A DNA stretch of 64,000 nt from Morella rubra (taxonomy: Eukaryota > Streptophyta > Magnoliopsida > Fagales > Myricaceae): assembly GCA_003952965.2 (NCBI GenBank), contig CM025851.1, positions 1-64,000 of the forward strand, written 5' to 3'. The position numbers and the translations under genes are program-made. Of this stretch, positions 11,928 through 21,988 are shown in pieces. How positions within the stretch are numbered: the stretch's first letter is position 1; each line of letters opens with the position of its first letter. The notes under the pieces are model-generated. The model did not search any database and was not told where the DNA came from. It was given only the letters and a program-made list of their open reading frames with translations.

Positions 11928-14900
11928 ATGAGGTGCGTGGTGGCTGCGTTTCAATTTCAGGAATATCTGGTCTTGCCTAACCATAGTATTCCTCATTCCT
12001 CCCCCCGCGGTAGAATTCAATTTTCTTCACATTCGGGGGAAGCCACGATTTCCTTATGGACAAGGATTTGCCTCGCTTCTCAAACAACATCCCCTTCTTC
12101 CTTATGCATCTACTTCTTCTTCCTCCTCTCTTACTGCATCTGGTGCCGAATTCTGGTACCTGTCTCCTTTTCCCTCCTTTTCCCTCCTTTATTTTCATGT
12201 AAATCAGTTTTGTTCATTTCTCTGACCATGGACTTCCTACAATTTAGAATAATATCGTTGCCTTTCATTTTCAGGCTCCTTTTTCCCCCCTGGTATATGC
12301 TGTTGTTGCGTTGTTTTCTTATTTTCTGTTTTTATGTTTTCGCTATAAGGATTAAAAACATTCTCGAGAGCATACTGCATTCATACCTTTTTTCTGAGCA
12401 TTTTGAATACATCCGTCTACGAGTGATATGTGTACGCACCCAAGGTAGGTTTAGTTCTCATTGTATACTAGGGAACGAAAGGAAGACCTTCAAAATTGGT
12501 TACTTTTCTATTTCTCTAGATTCTATCAGCAAGCTTATTTCTTGTTTCTAAAAGTCAATGAGTGATGTTGACTACTATCTAGAAGTTGTAAGGCTAGTTC
12601 TAACATATCTTTTGTGTCGTGCAAATCTCCAGAGCCATTATTGGATGCAAGTACAAAGCAGAAAAAGCAGAGAATAGCCGGCATAGATCAGGATGAATTA
12701 TTGGATCCAGCACTTTTAGCTGATCTCGACAGTTGTTTTTGTGAGTTTAAAGGCGTGCAGATACACTACAAGGTATATGATCCAGAATCACAAGCGCATA
12801 ACTCGTTTCAGAATCATAATCTTTCTCTACTTCCTCACCAAACTAAAAAGATTCGACTTCCGATGATTTTACTACATGGCTTTGGAGCATCTGTTTTCTC
12901 ATGGAATCGTGTCATGAAGCCTTTGGCAGAGCTCACTGGCTCCAAAGTTCTTGCTTTTGATAGACCAGCCTTCGGGCTGACATCAAGGGTAAATTTCTCC
13001 ACGCATTCACCTCCTGGTAACGAGGACAGAAAACCTCTTAATCCATACTCCATGGCATTTTCAGTGCTAGCAACCGTATACTTCACTGATTTCCTTTCGG
13101 CTGAGAAGGTAATTTTGGTTGGGTAAGGAACTGTCTCATCTTGCATTGTTTTACCGTTAATTGCTTCGATTTAGTCGGAAGCCCACTGCAGAATGCCATT
13201 CCAGCACATAGTTTGGCAGATATTTGATTGGATAGGGTGCTATGTTGGATCCCACTTTAGGAATCCCCTTTTCCAAAGATAGACTGATAAGCACCACAAT
13301 TATATCTTTTCCCTAGATGGATGGTAGCCTTCTTCTTCTTCATGTTCTATGTTTCTTTCCGTTCTTAATCAGTTGACTCACATTAGAATTCAAAGCTTGT
13401 TTTGTGAACTATGTTGTTGGCCGTTATATCTTTTCTCTGAAGCCAAGATGTTCTAAACCTCACAAAGAATGACTTTCCAGGCATTCAGCTGGTTCACTTA
13501 CAGCAGTAAATTCCTATTTTGAAGCTCCAGAACGTGTTGCTGCCCTGATCCTTGTTGCTCCAGCAATTTTAGCCCCACTTACTGTGCCTAAGGTTTTAGA
13601 AGGAAAAGAATGGGCAAGAGCAAACCAGATGGAAGAAGAAAACTTCAATATAAGCATTCTCAAGAATCTTTTTGTGAGCCTTTCCAAGATTTTTTCGATG
13701 TGTTTTAAGTTTGTTGCTCAGGCCATAACGCGTATAGTGAAGGGGATGGCAGTTATGCTGAACTCTCTGTACAAAAAACTTTTGTCAGCTATTTTGCACT
13801 CTGCCTTGGCCGTGATGCTGGTAATGGATTTCTTTCTAGATAATTCATACTGTACTTGGTCTAAGTGATTTGTGGACCCTGTTGATTCAATTAATTAATT
13901 AATTATGAAAGCCAAGACTAAATAGAAATGTGTTTTGCAAACTTTTGGTCCAAATGTTTTGAGTCCCTGACTTTTCGAGCATCCAACTCAAAAGCTTAAA
14001 TAGTTAGGTAGGAATGATTAACATCATAACATGTATAGATACCCATCACTAGGCTTACACCAAACTGAAGTGGACTGCTTGGCAATCCCCTTTTGTGTGA
14101 AGGCCAATACAAGCTGAAACCCAGAATGAGCGGGAGTGACAGAGAAAGGGGCCTGACACATGAAGTCTGTGAACCAACAGAGCAAGCTCTGTTACCACAT
14201 TTGAACATTAACCCAAAAGCCTAAACTTTTAGGCAGAGCGACCAGTAAGTGCATATACCCCTACGTCAAACTGATGGTGCTAACTTAAAATTGACTTAGC
14301 ATCTTTAGATAATGCAAGTCATCTTGCTCAACCCTTAAATATTGCATAGTCAGATAAAACTATTAACTCAACTCTCTGAAGCTTTCCTCCCCATTTTATT
14401 CAAGTTTCAGGATTCATGCCATGAAGGTAATCTTGTGCAATATGTAAGAATAATCTGATTGATTAAGCATTGCTGTTGTTCTTTTACTTTTCATTTTTAT
14501 GGGCGGAGAGAGGGGGTGGGGTGTGGGGGAATATATAGTCTTGTCTCGTTCCTTCTTGAAGTTCAACCCATAATGCAGTATTTGTTGCAATGAGCTACCC
14601 TGATTGCCTAGTTGATACTGACATGGCCACATCATTCTCAGGTAAGGATAGTTATTGATAAATTTGGTATAGCTGCCATCAAGAATGCATGGTATAACCC
14701 AAGTCAGGTCACTGAACATGTCCTATATGGTTATACGAAGGTATCTCTCTCTCTCTCTCTCTCTCTCCCCCCCCCCAACGAGAAAAAAAAAATGAAATTC
14801 ATAAAGTTTATCGTTCACCGGTTAACCGAATGCAGCCATTGAGAACTAAGGGATGGGATAGGGCGTTGGTTGAATACACCACTGCAATGCTTACTGACAC

Positions 14901-15713
14901 CAAGTCTGAGTCAAAGCCGCCCCTGGTAGAAAGACTCCAAGAAATCACCTGTCCTGGTAATTCCATTAAAATTATTCCTGCCTGCTTAGTTAGTGATTTC
15001 TACATTGGGACAAGAGTTCCAAAATTTAGCTAGTGAGATGAAAGAGAATACAGGTAGTAGTATACATGGTACTAATTAACAAGTTGACTAATTGATCTGT
15101 GTCAAAGACTGAGTCAAGTCTAGAAAAAGCTCATTCACGGTTCACACACTGTCCTTGTCAACCCAATGTCAGAAAAAGGCGAAATTTGGATCACTAATGG
15201 GGCTAAAAGTGCAGGTGAAACACCGTGTTTAGCTGGAAAAAGTTTGTCTTCGAACTAAGGAATTGTTCAAATGGCCCATATATGGCAACACTTGATTTAT
15301 TTAGTGGTAATTATTTCTCCTCTTCATTTTAAGGAAGCTGGCTGGTTCATTGGTCCGGTTCCCATGTCTGAGTCATGTATTTAGTAAAAGTTGGACCTCT
15401 TGTTTTCTCCTAGTTGTTACTTGTACTCCACTTAATTTCTTATCATTTAGTGGAAATGCATAGAACGGAACAGTGATATTGGATCCTTTTTTTAAACTCA
15501 GTACTGATTGTTACTGGTGATAATGACCGAATTGTGCCTTCTTGGAATGCACGGAGACTTGCACAAGCTATACCTGGATGTTACCTTGAAGTAATTAAGC
15601 ATTGCGGCCATTTGCCCCATGAAGAGAAAGTGGAGGAGTTTGTTCCAGCCGTTGAAAAGTTCCTGAAAAGAGTTTTTGGTGAATCAGGGCAGTGTCTGCA
15701 AGCTGTGACATGA
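11928..15713 (+). CDS. Alpha/beta-fold hydrolase, probably plastid-targeted
   Basis: Supported exons: 12598-13122, 13481-13820, 14642-14740, 14836-14956 and 15502-15713, all in phase, ending QCLQAVT. A first exon at about 11928-12155 (donor at 12156) is likely but one base out of frame: its start looks like a transit peptide (MRCVVAAFQFQ) while its Ser-rich end reads in the next frame. Alpha/beta hydrolases cleave ester or related bonds with a Ser-His-Asp triad. Seen: oxyanion segment LLHGFGASVFSW, nucleophile elbow GHSAG formed across intron 2, acid Asp in GDNDRIVP, and the catalytic His in CGHLPHEE. It resembles long plant chloroplast hydrolases of unknown substrate. The lid region between nucleophile and Asp is long and hydrophobic. 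The N-terminus is the uncertain part. Confidence 0.85.
14741..14776. repeat. CT microsatellite followed by C-run
   Basis: CT dinucleotides begin directly at the GT donor of hydrolase exon 4 and run into a C-run. It is a mutable tract immediately next to a splice site. Confidence 0.8.
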
Positions 15714-16240
15714 AGTTTTTCTTTCCTTCTTTTTTCACTCTTTAAACTGCAGATTGGTAAGTTTGTTTGAATGAGAGCAACCAAAGTACAGATGTGAGTT
15801 GCTGCTATTTCCAATATCACACATTAGGATGCGGAAACATTGTTCAACCAATTAGTGAAAAGATAGTTGTAATGTTTCTTTGATGTACACGATAAGTGGG
15901 ATAGTTATATATTACTTTGATGAACATAATTCGGATGACCACTGGTTGTGATACTTGTAATCTAACTCTTACAGTTAATTACTACACAGGTACCTCTGTT
16001 CAGTCGGGACTACAGGTTTTTTTTTTTTTTTAATGGTGTGCAATATCAGATACCATATGACAAGCAATCAGTTGTTTTCTGTTGTGAGATCTGTTTTCAC
16101 GTACAGATAGACCAAAACCTCAAGGAAAGTTCCTGTTATTGGTGAAATCTTCTCCCATTGGAGTAGTTTGATCAATACGCAAGAACCGCATAGAAACCTC
16201 ACTCTATTTAAACATAATTACAGCAGCTGCGTACTGCATC
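15714..16240. other. Convergent intergenic region
   Basis: Lies between the 3' ends of the hydrolase and C2-domain genes and includes a T-run near 16017. Nothing else recognised. Confidence 0.6.
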
Positions 16241-17288
16241 TTACAAAGGAGGATCAGTCGATATAGTAAGACTAGCATCATGTAAGCCTGCAGGAACATC
16301 AAATCCTGACATAAAGTCATCGCCAAATATCACAGCACCAGCTGCCAGCGCTCCGGCGCCTACTCCCAATCCAAAACCAGGTACCCTGCCACGACCAGGT
16401 GCTGCTCCAGATGGTCGCATATTTATGTAAGTCTCTGACAAACGATCTGTTGTGGGTAGAAAAGTTGGCATGTAACCCACATTCGAAGGTGGGGGCGGCG
16501 GTGGAGGAGTTCTGGGCGAATTGTAGCTTGGTCCACCTGCTGGGGTGTAGCTTGTTCCACCTCCCGATGGATTGGAATTGTTTGAAGGAAACGACGTTAG
16601 ATGGGAATATGGGGGCTTTGACTGTAATTGGTTTTCTGGCCGATAGTGGGGAATTAGAGGCAGCTGCGTCGCTTGAGCTGGGCCATCTCCAGTAGCCAGG
16701 GTGATATTATTGCCGTGATCCGTGATCCTAAATCCGTCCTCGTTACCTGCAAAAACGCGGGTTTTGAATTAATGATCACATACTAAAAACTCAATTCCAA
16801 GTGGTATCCATTGGTGAATGCCTACTTATATACGAGCTTGGCTCTTCCTTTTCCTCACAAATACGAATGGAAATATCGACGAATCCTTGAGGTTTGCTCG
16901 AATTCCTTTTCCGCAATTGATAGCTCCCTGTTTCTTCCGTTACTGGCCTTGGATCCCCATTATTCTTGACCTGCTTAGCCAAAAATTCTCTCAGGACAAC
17001 ATTTGCTGTGCCCTGAAGTCTTTCTCTAAGGAATATGGGCTCTCTACTATAGACTTCAACATGTAGTGTCAGATCTTGGTAGTTCGTCTGCGAGTCATCA
17101 ACCAAGGCAGCGAACTTGGTTTTCCAGGTCGGATTTGCATTCCCGGAAGCCTCAATTTTGGTGCAATATTTATTAGTTGGATCAATCCATCCTACAGCAA
17201 ACCATTGGAGCTTCCAAAGCGATGAAGAATGCCGGAGACCCCTAGCAGATATGAGGCAGACTTCAACCCAGTATTTCCCCATATTCAC
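16241..17288 (-). CDS. C2-domain protein with Pro/Gly-rich C-terminus (SRC2-like)
   Basis: Two exons: 17288-16826 and 16746-16241, joined in phase (A + GT), giving about 322 aa (320 if the second Met, MGKYWVEV, is used). C2 domains bind membranes, often with calcium; plant SRC2/BAP-type proteins act at membranes in stress and defence signalling. Seen: an N-terminal C2 fold, residues about 1-140 (WVEVCLISARGLR, NANPTWKTKFAALV, LTLHVEVYSRE, GTANVVLREFL), then a low-complexity tail with a run of six prolines, NMRPSGAAPGRGR and a Gly/Ala-rich hydrophobic stretch (FGLGVGAGALAAGAVIFG) that could be membrane-associated. The acidic calcium ligands of classical C2 loops are not obvious. Exact subfamily uncertain. 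Confidence 0.85.
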
Positions 17289-17960
17289 TCTTTCGGGTTA
17301 GGAAATGAGAGCTGTGGAGTGAATTTTGCATAGTAGCCAGGAAGAAGCAAAGTTATACTGGAAAGAGAAAAAGTGAAGTTGTTTTGCCTTAGCTGTAAGG
17401 CAACATTACTTTAAAGTCAAGTAAATTCTTATCCCTTGGCACCATTTGCAGGTCATCAAAAGCTAACTTTTCCCAGCTAAGTGCATCACAGATTGGCAGG
17501 AATCTCTGAATAGTACTCCTTCGGAAACATTTGAAACTTAAAACATAAACCCCGGCTACAAGCGTGCCAAGCATACCAATTTTAGCGAATTTCATGACAT
17601 TTGGAAGCTCAACAACAGGTCAATAAGATTAAAATTCCATTCTGGATTGATTTGTCTGGTTTAGCAACTGTTCTTAAGAACAGTTTTTCTCACTTGAAAG
17701 CAAGAAACCAGAGAAATCCCAAAACCCAGTACAAAATCATTCCTCACAGCAATCAGAATTACGTTCATAACTGTATGCAGAACGCTAAGAGAGTCCCGAT
17801 TACAATAATATGATACATGGGTTCCTAATAAAGCTGACAAAACTCTTGTCATCTTCACCTTCCTATGGGGAAAGTTTAGCTCAAATGATTCGATGGCCTT
17901 CCAGGATGAAGAGGATTCTCTAAGTGGTGGAGCTAACTAGTGCTATAAACCTGCACGTTA
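17289..17960. other. Intergenic region between C2 and GNAT genes
   Basis: Upstream of the C2 gene and downstream of the GNAT gene, both on the minus strand. A 68-codon minus-strand frame at 17389-17595 has no recognisable similarity and no splice support; I treat it as chance. Confidence 0.5.
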
Positions 17961-20113
17961 CTATTTGATCGCCTTCGTGAAAGGTCGAAACTTCCTCGAG
18001 TACATCATTGTCGTGGAGCCCAAAATGTCATCTCCAAATCCACACGCTCGGAAAAACAGCCTGACAAAGAATTTTGGGAAATCAGTGATCCACAGTACCA
18101 GAAAAGAGATTTTAGTTAATTTTTCACGTAAAAATATCTCGGAATCATATGCAGCTTTGTCAAGGTTATGTTACCAGTGTAGGCGGTCTTCTCTGTGTAT
18201 CTTTTGTTATATCAGTAAGGATCTTACTTGCTTGCTGAAAAAAAAAATCTCGCCGCAGAATACAAACATGCACGCTAATGTTGCTTGTTAACTAGGACAG
18301 CCTAGATGGCACATTTCCAGTGGAATATGGGAGCCACCCACAGCCCTGAGTCCCTGACAAGGGAACTGCCCAAGTTGGACCTGACCTGGCATCCTCACTC
18401 GTAAAGGTTGTAAATTTTTCTAGTATTAGAGACCTCTGTCAAAAAGGGTTTGCCACTTTGTACAACTTTGTTAAAAATTGTTGATATCCCATCCTCTTCC
18501 AGTCTCCGAGAGATAAAGGCTGGGGTTATGACAGGTAAAGGCTGGTAGGATCTGGTGAATGCCACCAGAATATTCAATGCCGTGTGGGCCAGATTTTATG
18601 GACCAAACAAGAGTTAAATTTCGACCAAAGCATTGAAATCTAACATTCAACCAAGTTAGTAAAAGTACCTCCCATTCTCGGCGCAAACAGCTGAATTTTT
18701 TTTACTTTTTTTTCTGATTAATGCGTCAAAGTGCTAATTACACAACAGCCTCACAAAGCAGAACCTGCCCGGGAAGACAGGTAGAAGTAAAAAAGCCAAA
18801 TAAACTAGAGTCTACGGCCCATTTAGCTAGCAACGAATATTTTCTGAGTACGCGGGAAATTTTGACCGAAGCATTGAAATCTAACATTCAACCAAGTTAG
18901 TAAAAGTACCTCTCATTCTCGGAGCAAACAGCTGATATGTCATGTATGTCTCTGCTTGCAAGCATTCTGAAAAAACGTAAATGCTAGCTCAGGGGGGGAA
19001 AAACACAAAGAACGTTATGACGTGTGCATATTTTAGAGATCATTTGAATAGATGAAGTGGATGCTCTGGCACTCATCAGTGTAAGGAGGACAGAATTTAG
19101 ATGAACTGGATTAAATTAACTAATAAAAAAAAGGGGACTAATTTAGGAGGAAAAGAAACTCACGGGAGATCAAAATGTTTTTCCTTCCTCTCGCCCAGAA
19201 AACCAAAAGAAAGAAAAGCCGTTCTTTCTATAGAAGTACTATCAACTCAATGCACAATTAAACAAATAAGAAGATAATTGGAGATAGAACTGACCAACCT
19301 TACGATTCTTCCAACAATCAACCTGCCAATGCCCATTTTCCGCAACGAAGGGATAACCTGGGGGAGTCAAAGCGCAATTATATATATACGTAAATGTTAA
19401 CCATCTAGCTAGTTGACGGTAAAAAAAGAATGGGCCTAATCGTAATCTTGTTTACATAACACTCGCATAGAATCTGAAGTAATACTTAATTCTTCTATAG
19501 GAATCTGGCCACCCATCATTAATCGTCTTCATGGAAATAAGAATTATCTGGACATACCATGATATCATAGATGGAAGCAGTCAATCCAAAATCGGAAACG
19601 GCGCGGCCAAAGCCTACTAGCTGACCGTTGAATGGCGTGACCGGCACCACTTTCTGGAACCAATCTCTCAGACCCAGTATCTCAGTCCGTTTTTTTGAAG
19701 CTTCAAGAGAAGAAGCAGAGTACGATGACGATGATGACTCAGTAACCAATAAAACATCAGTCGGTTTGCAGAACACGGAAACGACGATTGAGCTATGGGA
19801 GAGAGCTATAGTGAGCTTGTGAATGTCCACAGGTTCGACTCTGATGGTGCCTTCGGAGTCATCAGAGTTGGGGAGTCGATGGCAGGAGTGGTTAGAGGCC
19901 CTGTAGAGGTCTTTGAGCTTATCTGGACTTATGTGCGATGGGGTTCTGGATATGTATACTGGGACTAATGCCGGCGGTTTTAATGGTTTCTTTAGCAGCG
20001 CTCTCCTTTCCTTTTCAATTCCGCTTTTCCTTCTGGTGGTAACCCATCTTAATTCCATGTACTTGGACGGATAACCCTGTTGTATTTGTTGTAGGCTACC
20101 TCCTGCAACAATA

Positions 20114-20118
<5 letters not shown>
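17961..20118 (-). CDS. GNAT-family N-acetyltransferase
   Basis: Four exons: 20118-19558, 19357-19299, 18966-18910 and 18060-17961; phases close, giving 258 aa. GNAT enzymes transfer acetyl from acetyl-CoA to amines, such as protein N-termini or lysines; plant members of this type are often plastidial. Seen: the N-terminal segment YMELRWVTTRRKSGIEKERR, then FGRAVSDFGLTASIYDIMV (beta4), the acetyl-CoA pyrophosphate loop VIPSLRKMGIGRLIVGRIV in the tiny exon 2 (Q/R-x-x-G-x-G type), MLASRDIHDISAVCSENE in exon 3, and the C-terminal FFRACGFGDDILGSTTMMY. The start codon is immediately preceded by a CT repeat (20117-20146). Intron 3 contains a partial copy of the exon 3/intron boundary at 18616-18694. 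Substrate cannot be told. Confidence 0.92.
18616..18694 (-). repeat. Partial duplicate of GNAT exon 3 end
   Basis: 79 bp matching 18857-18935, the 3' end of GNAT exon 3 plus intron start. It preserves the codons AVCAENG, an AG before them and a GT donor after them, but lacks the first part of the exon. It lies about 240 bp downstream of the real exon in transcription order. Confidence 0.85.
18857..18935 (-). repeat. Original copy of the duplicated GNAT exon 3 segment
   Basis: Contains the functional exon 3 end (SAVCSENE) and donor site at 18909. Differs from the copy at 18616-18694 by a handful of substitutions. Confidence 0.85.

Positions 20119-20148
<30 letters not shown>
20117..20148. repeat. 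CT/GA microsatellite at GNAT start
   Basis: About 15 CT units on the plus strand directly abutting the GNAT initiation codon, so it forms the very end of the GNAT 5' untranslated region as a GA repeat on the minus strand. Confidence 0.8.
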
Positions 20149-20149
<1 letters not shown>

Positions 20150-20222
20150 AGCTGAGCTGAATCAATTCAAAGTCGATCAGTACAAGCTATTTACATTGCT
20201 TTCTTTTTCTTTTTTTTAACCT

Positions 20223-20624
20223 CGGGGCCGGGTCAAGACAAATGGAGGCCTAAGGCCCTTTGATATAAATTTTAATATAAAATATTAAAATTATCTGAAA
20301 ATTATTAAATTTAATAAAAAATATTCAAAGGCCCCATTAGTTGTTTTTTATAGGGCTATCATACATGACATCAAGGTCCCATAAATTTATAAAATATTTT
20401 TTTTTCTCTTTGAGCAAAGTTCAGAAATTTGAAAAATGATTAGGAGGCCTAAGATAAACATATTACTAGACAAGTAAAAAGATACTCTACTCATGATAAA
20501 AAAAAATATGAAAAGATTGCATATTAAATTTATTTTTTTTGTTTGGCTCTTTACGGGGTCTTGCTTACTTAGGGTGAGGCCTTGGGCTATCGCCTAAGTT
20601 ACTTTACCCTTGAGTCAGCCCTGC
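20223..20624. mobile_element. Putative non-autonomous DNA transposon relic
   Basis: About 400 bp with a very AT-rich centre and GC-richer ends that are imperfectly inverted (GGGCCGGGTCAAG at the left, and the complement AGGGCTGACTCAAG at the right). It has GAGGCCTAAGGC-like words near both ends. No clear target-site duplication. Confidence 0.35.
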
Positions 20625-21160
20625 TTAACTTTCTTATCCGGAGTAAACTATTTACCTTGTCTTTCTCTACGACTCTTGACTCTTCCCGCTTTTTTTTTTC
20701 CTCGAAAGATGAGGAGGGGACAATCACCACAGCACTAATAAGACTAATAGACAACTCCAATCTATCCACTTAGCCTAATGTAGAAAGTAATTTTAACTTA
20801 TACTCAGACTTGAATTTTTTACCTTAAAACTAGTGAATTAGTAAGTAGTACCAACTAAGCTATAACCTTTTCTATGTACTTATTTATATTACTTACATAA
20901 CTTACTCGTGATATCTAGGCTACTGTCTTCAATTGGTTATGTAAACTCTCCAATATATGTTGATAATAAGCAACCATCAACATGAAATATTTTCCTTTCA
21001 TATCCCTAAAAAAACATAAGATAATGATCTAAATGTTATTAATACATTAATATTGGTAAACTGCATCTGAACCATAAAGGTACGTTTCTCCCCTGCTACC
21101 ACCTCCAAAAACGTTTTTTTTTCGTAGGCCTCCAAAAACGCTTTCAATTGCGTACATGAG

Positions 21161-21247
21161 TCATGACCTTCCAGATATTCCTTCACCAATCAAACCATCC
21201 ATCCCCGCCGGTACGGCAGGTCCCGGAGGAACTACTGGCGCCGCCAT
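21161..21247 (-). other. Small open frame of 28 codons, unknown
   Basis: Starts with MAAPVVPPGPAVPAG in a good initiation context (GTCATGGCGG) and ends IGEGISGRS. It is Pro/Gly-rich and much less AT-rich than its surroundings. It could be an exon relic or a small peptide gene; no family recognised. Confidence 0.2.
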
Positions 21248-21988
21248 GACAAGATATCTAATATGCCTTCAAAAATTCAAGAATTGCCAAGAAAAAAAAA
21301 ACCAAGAATTGACCAAATGGAACCAAGGTTGCTGGTTATGGAAGCTCGACCCTGTTCCTGAAGTCAAAACGTACCCGCTGTGCTTGTAGGATATTTTCCA
21401 TTCAATCTACTTCCAGTTTTTAAGGATCAGAGAAATTGATAACAAAGAAAGAGAAGTATAGCCACACTGATTGATATTGCCATTGTGTAAAACACTCGCA
21501 GCCTTTCCCTAAATGGACCGATAAGCACCACAATTAAATCCCAGACTTTCCCTAGATGGATTGTAGCCTCCTATTTGAACTTTTGCATGTGAGATGCATT
21601 TGCACTTGATCCTTATCGTCTGTCAAACTGGTAATACAATAATCAAAACAGGTCTTTACCATTGTCTATCATCGTGAGGAGCGTAGTAAGCAGTCCATCA
21701 TTGTGTAAACTGTAAAACACTCAGAGACCCGAAAAATAAAATATTTTTTCTTATTTGCATGCTAAAACTCATATAAGAGTTCGAAGATAAAAACAAGAGT
21801 GTGCGCTCTTGTACCCGAAGGCATATGAATCCAACCTGTGCGACTAGAAACCGATAAGAGTTTCACTTCCAACCAAATTCGCTGGCAGAAGAATACGTAC
21901 CAAGAACTCAAAATTCAGAGAGGAAAAGATGGCAAACAGTATAACACAATGTTCCCCGGGATGAGTCGATTAGAGGTATCATTGACTC

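Larger units (their letters stand above)
20119..21988. other. Region between GNAT 5' end and P450 3' end
   Basis: Holds the GNAT promoter, a putative small transposon (20223-20624) and a short minus-strand frame (21161-21247). A segment at 21513-21571 resembles 13283-13330 in a hydrolase intron, suggesting another small dispersed repeat. No further gene recognised. Confidence 0.55.

Noticed and set aside
17389..17595. 68-codon minus-strand frame as a small protein gene
   Set aside because: No recognisable motif, no splice context, lies between two well-defined genes, and the length is expected by chance.
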